Assembly: GCF_002849615.1 (NCBI RefSeq)
Contig: NZ_PDNV01000013.1
Location: 87,128-151,127, forward strand
DNA length: 64,000 nt
Source of the DNA: Pollutimonas nitritireducens
Lineage (GTDB): Bacteria; Pseudomonadota; Gammaproteobacteria; Burkholderiales; Burkholderiaceae_B
Reading direction: 5' to 3'
Notes under the pieces: model-generated
Database searches by the model: none
Told to the model about the DNA's origin: nothing
The model's input: the letters and a program-made list of their open reading frames with translations, nothing else
Shown: one piece after another, positions 57,093 through 64,000 of the stretch
How positions within the stretch are numbered: the first letter of the stretch is position 1
Layout of the letters: every line of letters starts with the position of its first letter
Made by a program: the position numbers and the translations under genes

Positions 57093-58934
57093 ATGCAAAA
57101 TGCAACCATGAACCGGCCAATGCGGCAGAGTTACATCTTTTTTTGGCGTGAAATAATTTTTTCTGTATTTATATTGCTTGCAACATTCAGTTGCCGTGCA
57201 CAGCCTGCGACGCCGGTTTTCCTGCATTTTTTCGATTGGTTTCACACGACGGAGTGGCAAGAAGATAAATTTGTTGACCCGCTTGACTGGCAGGCTATTG
57301 GCCTACGGGGAGAAGACCGGTCATCCGAAGACTTCTATTTTAAGCAATTCCAATATATTAAGTCGCTTGGAATAGATGCAATCGCGTGGGAATACCACCT
57401 ACAGAGTGGCGCACCTGCTACCTATCCCGCCCCAGAAGCGATCCGTGCTCTTGAACGAAGCCAGCTAAAAATTGCTCCATTCTATGATTGGGGAATTTCA
57501 GCCAAAGTTCGCAATCAACCTGGAGAACAGCGATTGCCCACGCTGTCGAATCCAGGCTCCATCCGCCCCGACTCTGCTACAGCAAATCTTATTATTGCTG
57601 AGTTAGGGACCTTCTTTCAGAAGGTCCCTCGACATTTACAAGCACGCGATAAAAAGGGACGCACAGTCATATTCGTATTTGGCTATGGTTTTGATGATTC
57701 TGATCCCGATCCAGTAGCGTGGCAAACATTTGGCGAAGCACTTCGCAAGGGGGTCGCAGAGTTCTCCGAAGTGTCACCTATGTTCTATTGGACGGCTAAA
57801 AACTCAATATTTCAGGAACATTTGTTCTTACATCATCGGGAGAATTTCACTCCTTTCCAATTCGTTTTAGACACGCCTCAAAGCCAGTTCGGGCATGAAT
57901 CAGTTACCTGGAACTTCGGTTTCGATAACTTAGGAATACAAAAACGCGATGCAATGCAGCGAGTTATCAGGCTCGACCTTCGCTATATAAAGGAGATGGG
58001 CTGGATGTCAAAGGCGACCGACCCCTCTCTGGTATTTGTCTACAGCTGGAATGAACCTTTTGAAGGCTCCATGCTACTGCCTACCCAGCAATGGGGAGAC
58101 ACAAAGGCACAATTAGCCAAAGCTTATATCCGCCGCATGAAAATCGGTCGAGATCCTTTACTTCCCAAAACCCTACTTATCGTTGACGATCTGGACGAAT
58201 ATTGGAAGAGCCGAAAAAATGATTGGCATCTCGTCATGTTGCGGGAATTGCTTCTATATCCTATGCGACGGTTTGTGCCACAGGCAGACGTCAGGATGTC
58301 GGCCGAAGTGACGCCAGAATTATTAGACCAATATTCATACGTTATCGATCTAACAACAAGCAAGGTGACTCAGGTATCCTCATGGCTAATAGAGAGGATG
58401 AACTCTCATCGCATCATGATATTCGATCCATTGGCGTCAAGTACGGGCAGCACCATCACAGCTGGTTTCGCTAAATTGGGCAAATCACCGACCATTAATC
58501 GAGAGGTCCTCCTTGGAAAAGGCAAAGGAAAACTGTTTGTACGAGATGATGTAAACCGCGCGCGAGTATGTCAAGAGTGTCAAGTAAAGCTAACAGTTGA
58601 CCTTCCTGTATCAGGGAAAGTTACAGCAACAGTTCCTTTGGTGGTGACAAAAGGGGATGATGTATGGGTCAATGCATACACTAACAACCAAGAAGTATTG
58701 GCCTCGGCCTTTGCCTCCTTGTATGGCCGGCCCCTGGGAGTCAGCATTCTTTATGGAGAGGCATATGCAAGTCAAAGACTTGAAATTGATGGAAAGACGG
58801 GTCAAGTGACCCATAACCGCTTGAATCGTTACTCAATCAATGATCATTGGGATATACCCGCTAACATAGATTGGCATCGGATGCCCGCAGAAGTATCTCC
58901 CGAGCACTACAATTTCATCTTTGGCGTCAATTAG
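57093..58934 (+). CDS. Exported GH99/GH71-like protein
   Basis: The 613-residue product has an N-terminal hydrophobic export signal (about residues 14-34, cut near SCRAQPA) and so acts outside the cytoplasm or at the membrane. The following 350 residues resemble the GH99/GH71-like (endo-alpha-mannosidase) barrel: FDWFHTTEW, LGIDAIAWEYHLQS, APFYDWGIS and VFVYSWNEPFEGSMLLPTQQ, the last near the expected acidic residues. The C-terminal 230 residues look like a Rossmann-like then beta-rich domain of unknown function. It could trim or modify chains, or be a non-catalytic glycan binder. Placed 9 bp after the rmd-like gene. Confidence 0.7.
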   Translation: MQNATMNRPMRQSYIFFWREIIFSVFILLATFSCRAQPATPVFLHFFDWFHTTEWQEDKFVDPLDWQAIGLRGEDRSSEDFYFKQFQYIKSLGIDAIAWEYHLQSGAPATYPAPEAIRALERSQLKIAPFYDWGISAKVRNQPGEQRLPTLSNPGSIRPDSATANLIIAELGTFFQKVPRHLQARDKKGRTVIFVFGYGFDDSDPDPVAWQTFGEALRKGVAEFSEVSPMFYWTAKNSIFQEHLFLHHRENFTPFQFVLDTPQSQFGHESVTWNFGFDNLGIQKRDAMQRVIRLDLRYIKEMGWMSKATDPSLVFVYSWNEPFEGSMLLPTQQWGDTKAQLAKAYIRRMKIGRDPLLPKTLLIVDDLDEYWKSRKNDWHLVMLRELLLYPMRRFVPQADVRMSAEVTPELLDQYSYVIDLTTSKVTQVSSWLIERMNSHRIMIFDPLASSTGSTITAGFAKLGKSPTINREVLLGKGKGKLFVRDDVNRARVCQECQVKLTVDLPVSGKVTATVPLVVTKGDDVWVNAYTNNQEVLASAFASLYGRPLGVSILYGEAYASQRLEIDGKTGQVTHNRLNRYSINDHWDIPANIDWHRMPAEVSPEHYNFIFGVN

Positions 58935-59053
58935 TGAAGGACGCACACCTGTAGCAGCTACATGCTTTTGGTAATCTAGATACATAGCGGGGGCCAATCC
59001 GATAACTTTAGATTAAGATTCAAACCACCACATATTATCTTTAGCCACGATAC

Positions 59054-60655
59054 CTAAAAGTGACCCCCAGATAACGCTATATTCTGAGCTAGTTTTCGAG
59101 CTATTCGGTCGGCATTGGCCATAATCGTTAGTGTATGCGATTTTTCGGTGAGGATCGGGAGACTTGCTCCGTCAGCGATATAGATTCCTCTTATTCCAAA
59201 AAGTGCTCCGTCTGCGTTCGTTTCGCCGACAGTTGGTGCTTCTCGCATAGGCAATGAGCACGCGTAATGTATATCGCTACCAGGTTTGCCAAGAGTAAAA
59301 CTTTTCGGTAGCAGTACAGCGCCTAGCTTCCAAAAGGCCTTGCGCAGACGTTTCTCAGATAAATGCATTAAAGAGGAAACCTTTTGGCTGTATCTGCCTT
59401 CTATGTTTAAGTAATTATTGGCCTTTAAAGAAAGGGTCGCTGTAGTTAAGTTTCCCGGCAAGAATATATTTCCGACAACACAAGAGCTTAACAGCGCACT
59501 CAGAAAGTCAATTCCATACCTTTTGCGCAACGGTAGGTATCTTAAAAACTCGGCAACTGAAATTCCTGTTGGATTGAAGAGAGAGCCGAAACCTGATATT
59601 TCACCTGGTAGTGATAATACAAATGACAATTGACCCAGACCAAACGCAGATTCGCGCTGTTTTCCTAGCGCAGCTGGCAGCCAAAGCATGAACGCGGCCG
59701 TAGGGCACGAGTGCATTGCTACTGGCTTTTCGAAATTGAGAGCCTGGAGAGCCAATTTTGTGGTAGCTATGGTACCTGCGGCCAAGATGACTTTCTTTGC
59801 ATTAAATATTCGTTTGCCAGTTATGTCGGTCCCAAATATCGCGGGATTACCTTCTGTATATATGATCTTCTCTACAATAAAACCGCTTTTATACGTAAAG
59901 TTTGCATATCTTATAAGAAGCCTGAGATCTTCTGTTGCCGCGTATAGCGCCCGGCGGTCGCACCCCCACAAACAGTTCCCACTTAAGTCACAGGCGTGCC
60001 GGTCGCCTATACTTTCTGAAAGCGCAGCAACACGCGAATGCCCCAAACGCATGCCAAGCGACGTCACTTTAGATCTTCTTTTAACGTAACGATCTAATAA
60101 GCTACTCTGTAGGTTGTCCATCTGAATGGGTGGGCTAGCCCATTGATCGAGGCCAAAGTATTGCGAAAGGTCATCGTCAATACCGCCGCTAACGCCGATA
60201 CGACGAGTGACCGTTGCATACGACTGTTCAATTTCGGATGAGGCGAAGGGAAAATGGCGTAGTTCTTCAACTGACAGCCGAGCAACACCACACCCCCACG
60301 CGTTCGACAGCCCTCCTTGTGCAAGCGAGCCAACCACCACAAAATCATTGGGCTCAATTTTATTAAAGAGATTGAATTTTTCGAATACGGATGCATGTGT
60401 CGGCGCTCTAAGTTTCGGCGAAACAGCATCCATATTACGCAATGCATGGTAGTTTCTTCCGACCATCCACTCCCACTGGTTTTCATCTTCCAATCGACTT
60501 ACCAAATACGGCTTCGAGGGTGGGGAAATGGTAGAGTCCCTTCCTCCATCCACAAGCAATACCTTGAGTCCCGCTTCTACCAATGGAAAAGCGCTAGAAA
60601 CACCCGCGGGCCCACTGCCAACTATAATTATGTCGAAGTCAGAGCTCATCGTCAT
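59054..60655 (-). CDS. GMC-type FAD-dependent oxidoreductase
   Basis: Flavoprotein of 533 residues with the N-terminal FAD motif IIIVGSGPAGVSSAFPLVEAG, VLLVDGG and a central VVGSLAQGGLSNAWGCGV loop. The C-terminal part has GSDIHYACSLPM and GIYIADGASLPILTEKSHTL, where the GMC catalytic His and FAD contacts lie. A cysteine set CDLSGNCLWGCDRR (about residue 222-235) is present. Substrate unknown; sugars or polyprenol-linked sugars fit the context. It overlaps the SDR gene as ATGA and is the last gene of its operon. Confidence 0.8.
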   Translation of the reverse strand: MTMSSDFDIIIVGSGPAGVSSAFPLVEAGLKVLLVDGGRDSTISPPSKPYLVSRLEDENQWEWMVGRNYHALRNMDAVSPKLRAPTHASVFEKFNLFNKIEPNDFVVVGSLAQGGLSNAWGCGVARLSVEELRHFPFASSEIEQSYATVTRRIGVSGGIDDDLSQYFGLDQWASPPIQMDNLQSSLLDRYVKRRSKVTSLGMRLGHSRVAALSESIGDRHACDLSGNCLWGCDRRALYAATEDLRLLIRYANFTYKSGFIVEKIIYTEGNPAIFGTDITGKRIFNAKKVILAAGTIATTKLALQALNFEKPVAMHSCPTAAFMLWLPAALGKQRESAFGLGQLSFVLSLPGEISGFGSLFNPTGISVAEFLRYLPLRKRYGIDFLSALLSSCVVGNIFLPGNLTTATLSLKANNYLNIEGRYSQKVSSLMHLSEKRLRKAFWKLGAVLLPKSFTLGKPGSDIHYACSLPMREAPTVGETNADGALFGIRGIYIADGASLPILTEKSHTLTIMANADRIARKLAQNIALSGGHF

Positions 60656-61923
60656 AGCTCCGTGCTACGCCGTCGCAACTTCATAAACAAGTTTGCCCCC
60701 AATCTCGAAGCTCGCCAAAATATTTCCAAAACAACAGCTGACAGCATTGCCGAGAGACAGACGGGTAGTCCCATATGACTACCGAGGGCTAGAAAACGTC
60801 GCGCCCCCTGTGTCGTAGCCTCAGCCAAAACGACTGCCGCATTTAAACGCAGGGCGAACTCGGCATGCGATCCGTCTGTTTTTAGGCCTGGCTCATCGAG
60901 AAACCCAAAGAGGAAGGGCCAACGATACATCATGGAAGATATTGTGAGTGGTTGACCTTCTCTAACGCTCTCTACATAACGGACATATCTTTTAATCAAT
61001 GCTATAGAAGGAGTCGTTTTTAAAATATATGTGAGAAGGCCCTTGCCTTCACGAATAAGATTGCGCCGTCGATTACGCCCTGAAAGCGTCATTCCTGATG
61101 TTATTGGTCGAAGTGAAATTCCTAATAATTTCAAGTCGTGCGCTGTTTTCATGCTCGGAAGATCAAATAGAGACATGAGTCTATCCAACCCGAATTTGGA
61201 TCGTAAGTGTTCCCCGATTACAACCCCTACCATTCGGACAAGAGCAATGGGTACAGGCACCAGCAGCCGATATCTTTGCACTCTTTCCTTGGCAATGATA
61301 CGTAGAAAGCTTGTGAATGAGATCGGCTTGGGCGCACCCAAACAAATTATCGACAACTTGAATTCCTCCGATTCAGCACACAGAACGAGTGCTAGAGCTA
61401 GATCGTCGACATGAATGGGTTGTATCTTTGGAGCAGGCAAAAATACTGGTATTACTAAAAGTCGGCGCACTGTATTAACAAGCATCCCGAACAAACCGCG
61501 TTCAGTTCCCCCATACACTTGTCCGGGTCTCACTGCTATGCCCCCTGCCTCGCGAACTAGTCTTTCAATCTCATATTTCGTCTTACCGTATGCCGTTGGT
61601 GCAGTTTGACTAGCAGTTTGGCTTGATAGAAAAATAAATTTTGCACTGACCTGTTTTGCTGCGTGTATAAGACTTTCGGCTGCGCGCACCTCCATTGCGG
61701 AGTCCAATGCCCTCAAGTCTGTTGTAGCGGCAAGATGCAGGACTACATCGATACTATCAGGTAGTCGAATAGCGAACGGCGAGTTAAGGTCAAACGGAAG
61801 CCAAGTTACGTGCTCATTTATGGGTTTCCGTGATGCAGCAATTACTTCATGTCCGCGCGATAAGGCCTGACAAATGAGGCGTGACCCGATGTACCCTGTC
61901 GCACCTGTTATCAATAGCCTCAT
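60652..61923 (-). CDS. NAD-dependent epimerase/dehydratase family protein with C-terminal extension
   Basis: SDR protein of 423 residues. The N-terminal 290 residues have LLITGATGYIGSRL, LHLAATTDLRALD, LSSQTAS and a YGKTKYEIERL (Tyr/Lys) catalytic pair, so an atypical extended SDR. The final 130 residues (beginning about SGRNRRRNLIREGKG) are not part of the fold and end in a hydrophobic stretch (SAMLSAVVLEIFW) that may bind membrane. It overlaps GtrA and GMC genes by one and four bases. Likely a reductase or epimerase acting with the GMC enzyme; inference. Confidence 0.8.
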   Translation of the reverse strand: MRLLITGATGYIGSRLICQALSRGHEVIAASRKPINEHVTWLPFDLNSPFAIRLPDSIDVVLHLAATTDLRALDSAMEVRAAESLIHAAKQVSAKFIFLSSQTASQTAPTAYGKTKYEIERLVREAGGIAVRPGQVYGGTERGLFGMLVNTVRRLLVIPVFLPAPKIQPIHVDDLALALVLCAESEEFKLSIICLGAPKPISFTSFLRIIAKERVQRYRLLVPVPIALVRMVGVVIGEHLRSKFGLDRLMSLFDLPSMKTAHDLKLLGISLRPITSGMTLSGRNRRRNLIREGKGLLTYILKTTPSIALIKRYVRYVESVREGQPLTISSMMYRWPFLFGFLDEPGLKTDGSHAEFALRLNAAVVLAEATTQGARRFLALGSHMGLPVCLSAMLSAVVLEIFWRASRLGANLFMKLRRRSTEL

Positions 61924-62336
61924 TACCTGTCACCTCGCTTTGTATTCGAATTGAGTGAGTTATCGCGAGGCTTACAAAAAACATATGTCTTGCTAAGCCA
62001 ATATGTTAGGAGCAAGCAAATCGCATCAGATATGACTTTTCCGTATAGGGGATACGAAATGGCCAACAATACCAAGAGAAGCACCAGAGAAGACAGAGGA
62101 ATATTAAGGCCTAAGAGCGCAAAATATCGGATAGCTTGCTCACCATGCTTTATCTTTTGCGTGGATTGAAAGGTAAAATTCCTGTGTGCGATAAACGCAA
62201 ATACTCCGGCGACAATCTTTCCAAAAACATTTGAAATGATCGGATCGGCCCCTAACAGTTTAAACCCAATAAGAAACCCTCCAATATCCAATCCATAAGC
62301 AAGAACCTGCACAACGAGATATCTGAAAAAAGTCAT
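61923..62336 (-). CDS. GtrA-family membrane protein
   Basis: Small integral membrane protein of 137 residues from ATG 62336, with about four hydrophobic helices and the family features FRYLVVQVLAYGLDIGGF and FIAHRNFTFQS. GtrA proteins are thought to move polyprenyl-phosphate-linked sugars across the membrane. The start overlaps the methyltransferase stop (ATGA); a start at 62381 in frame would lie inside that gene. It lies in an operon with a DPM1-like glycosyltransferase, an expected GtrA partner. Confidence 0.87.
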   Translation of the reverse strand: MTFFRYLVVQVLAYGLDIGGFLIGFKLLGADPIISNVFGKIVAGVFAFIAHRNFTFQSTQKIKHGEQAIRYFALLGLNIPLSSLVLLLVLLAISYPLYGKVISDAICLLLTYWLSKTYVFCKPRDNSLNSNTKRGDR

Positions 62337-63127
62337 ACCACTACTTTTTTTAGAACCACCACATGATGGAGAGCCAACCATCGATTAAGCGGCGACAACA
62401 TCCATTGCAAAATCGATATAATTGGACTAGCCCAATTAGGACACATCTGCCTAAAATTTAGTCCACCAGAAAGCATGTATTTCAGATAATTGGGGCAAGT
62501 TTGCTGGTGAACAATTTTTAAAGTAGGGAATTTACATTCAAAACTTTGCCGATCTCTTATGAAAACGATATAACTTAGAGCTTGATTGGCGCCATTCATG
62601 GGGCCAATTAGTGGTGTTTCCCACGACTGAAACTTTTTATCGTAGCCTTCGGTTCTGAAAAGCCTCTTGAACAAAAAAGTAGCGAACGGACCATAATAAG
62701 GCTCTAGTAGTATCGCACCTCCGCCGGGGGGCAGCACTTTCTCAAGCTGTTGAAAGAAACGGTCAGGATGGGGGAAATGGTGAAAGCAGTTCTGGCCAAA
62801 CACAACTCGAACCGATCCACTTTCCAAATCCATGTCTTCCGCATTAAGTGTCCGATCAAGGCCCGGTCCAGAAACGATATCTGTAGCAAGAACATCAGCG
62901 TATGATTCACGAATTGGCGCGACGCCTGCACCGATTTCAATCCTCAGGCCTTTCGCGGATAAGAATTGTTCGTCCAGACTGTGAAATAGATGGTGGAATT
63001 CGCTAAAGACTTCACGCAACAACCGCTTGCGCCTCAACACGCTGCTATGGGCAATGAGACGACCCTCACCGTCCACATCAAGTATTTTAACCGACGGATC
63101 CCTTAACCAATCAAACAAACTTTTCAT
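62333..63127 (-). CDS. SAM-dependent class I methyltransferase
   Basis: Predicted methyltransferase of 264 residues. The SAM loop is LRIEIGAGVAPIRESY, followed by DIVSGPGLDRTLNAEDM and FGQNCFHHFPHPDRFFQQL, characteristic of Methyltransf_11-type enzymes. A long C-terminal region (about residues 150-264) with Trp/Pro-rich sequence is specific to this subgroup. It lies 3 bp after the truncated glycosyltransferase gene and overlaps GtrA. Substrate is probably a saccharide or lipid-linked intermediate. Confidence 0.82.
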   Translation of the reverse strand: MKSLFDWLRDPSVKILDVDGEGRLIAHSSVLRRKRLLREVFSEFHHLFHSLDEQFLSAKGLRIEIGAGVAPIRESYADVLATDIVSGPGLDRTLNAEDMDLESGSVRVVFGQNCFHHFPHPDRFFQQLEKVLPPGGGAILLEPYYGPFATFLFKRLFRTEGYDKKFQSWETPLIGPMNGANQALSYIVFIRDRQSFECKFPTLKIVHQQTCPNYLKYMLSGGLNFRQMCPNWASPIISILQWMLSPLNRWLALHHVVVLKKVVV

Positions 63128-63130
63128 CGC

Positions 63131-63880
63131 TCAACTCCCTAAATCACCTAACGTTTCATTAGAGCGCTTCCGATGTCGAGGCCTTTTAGGTATAGCGGCA
63201 ATGTCGTAGCCGATAAACGCAAGGACTAGTTGCAATCCCATAAGTATAGGCATGGCAGCCAACATGACAGTCCCTGCAGGCGTAGGCACCCCAGCTTGAC
63301 TCGATTCAAACCATTGGTATCCGCCTAGGCTTATTCCAAAAATCAACATTAGCAGACCAAGAGGCAATTCAATGGAAGCCAATGATACATCGCGTAGATA
63401 ATAGGAATAGAAAAGTCGCTTGATAAAATTTCGAATATGCTTAATAAAAAATTCACCTACTATTTTTGAAATTTTGAGGTTACTTACTTCACTGCCATAA
63501 GAGGCATCCATTGGAATGTCAACAACTACTGCACGTAGAATGTTAAGGCGGAATAGCATATCCGTTTCAAAAAAATAGCGCTGACTTATTTTTTTAAACG
63601 GAAGGTAACGCGCAACATCGCTATGGATCGCCGTATAACCATTGGTTGGGTCGAATACATCCCAATATCCAGAGGAAAGTTTGGTCATGAAGGACAATGC
63701 CGCGTTGCCAAGAAGTCGGGCGGGCGGCATTGCATGAATCTCTTTTAAGTCAAAAAAACGATTGCCTTTGGTGTAGTCGGCCTCACCAGCCACGATGGGA
63801 GCGACAAAATTGGGTATTAAGCCTGGGTCCATCTGTCCGTCACCATCTACCTTGACGATTATTTCCATGCCATCCCCCTC
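63131..63880 (-). pseudogene. DPM1/GtrB-like family 2 glycosyltransferase, 5' end removed by IS
   Basis: Remnant of a polyprenyl-phosphate sugar transferase. The remaining part starts within the GT-A fold at EGDGMEIIVKVDGDGQMDP (the DxD region) and continues through the catalytic domain to two C-terminal transmembrane helices, ending in an Arg/Lys-rich tail. About 80-90 residues expected before DxD, with the donor-binding V-I-P-x-Y-N motif, are missing. The frame runs on to an ATG at 63943 through foreign sequence (LQPPPHLLGSSDRT), so a 270-residue product is possible but probably inactive. Confidence 0.85.
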
Positions 63881-64000
63881 TGTCACAATAGATGTCCGGT
63901 CACTTGAACCTAATAGATGAGGGGGCGGTTGGAGTGTTTTCATGTCCGCCTATAGCCCTGAGCTCAAAGAGCAAATCGTCAGGAAAATGATGCCACCTAA
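63881..64000 (+). mobile_element. Left end of an IS3-family insertion sequence
   Basis: Glycosyltransferase homology stops near 63875-63880 and from there the sequence is unrelated. TG at 63881 may be the element tip, as IS3 elements begin with TG. The first transposase ORF begins at 63942. The right end and the target-site duplication lie outside the window, so the exact boundary is an estimate. Confidence 0.7.
63942..64000 (+). CDS. IS3-family transposase OrfA, N-terminal fragment
   Basis: ATG at 63942 opens a frame that runs off the window end and reads MSAYSPELKEQIVRKMMPP. This closely resembles the start of IS3-group OrfA proteins, which continue into a helix-turn-helix. Only 19 residues are visible, so the subgroup cannot be given. 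Confidence 0.75.
   Translation, partial: MSAYSPELKEQIVRKMMPP

Overview
The window is a stretch of a GC-rich betaproteobacterial chromosome, most likely from the family Alcaligenaceae (Bordetella/Achromobacter/Pusillimonas relatives). Supporting signs are the gene order kdsD-kdsC-lptCAB-hpf-ptsN-hprK-rapZ, two Bug-type (TctC) substrate-binding proteins, the rsmB-DUF4390-ntrY-ntrX block and the yibN-grxC-secB-gpsA block. The assignment is inferred from gene content; no marker gene for species is present. No tRNA, rRNA or CRISPR array was seen.

Layout. (1) 1-7781, plus strand: Kdo synthesis (kdsD, kdsC), LPS transport (lptC, lptA, lptB), ribosome hibernation (hpf), nitrogen-PTS control (ptsN, hprK, rapZ) and an RlpA-like lipoprotein. 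rpoN, often found between lptB and hpf, is absent. (2) 7782-8540: a gene-free gap with two long imperfect palindromes and a triple 20-bp direct repeat. (3) 8541-35089, core housekeeping genes: rsmI, yraN, a diaA/gmhA-type SIS protein, a dolP-like BON lipoprotein, a TlpA-like thioredoxin, argB, a HAD nucleotidase, moeB/thiF, ctpA, envC, gpmA, rhodanese-grxC-secB-gpsA, Bug receptors, trmL, an N-formylglutamate amidohydrolase-like enzyme, a LysR regulator, comF, a BioC-like methyltransferase, ntrXY, DUF4390, rsmB, rimO and an M20 amidase. (4) 35091-38363: a LuxR-type regulator with a degenerate receiver beside a compact autotransporter. (5) 38479-63943: a large surface-polysaccharide (O-antigen type) locus, AT-richer than its flanks towards the right. 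(6) 63881-64000: the left end of an IS3-family element.

The polysaccharide locus appears to make dTDP-L-rhamnose (rfbBDAC), GDP-mannose (manC) and GDP-D-rhamnose (gmd, rmd-like). A WcaJ/WbaP-type phosphotransferase probably starts chains on undecaprenyl phosphate, five or more glycosyltransferases extend them, and a Wzm/Wzt ABC transporter with a C-terminal sugar-binding domain exports them. Immediately after wzt lies an 800-residue methyltransferase - helical repeat - glycosyltransferase fusion. Its helical linker holds four 18-residue repeats, three of them identical at the DNA level. By analogy with WbdD this could cap chains and measure their length, and it is the most interesting candidate here. 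An exported GH99/GH71-like protein and a tight minus-strand operon (GT2, methyltransferase, GtrA, SDR, GMC oxidoreductase) follow. The IS has removed the start of that operon's first gene.
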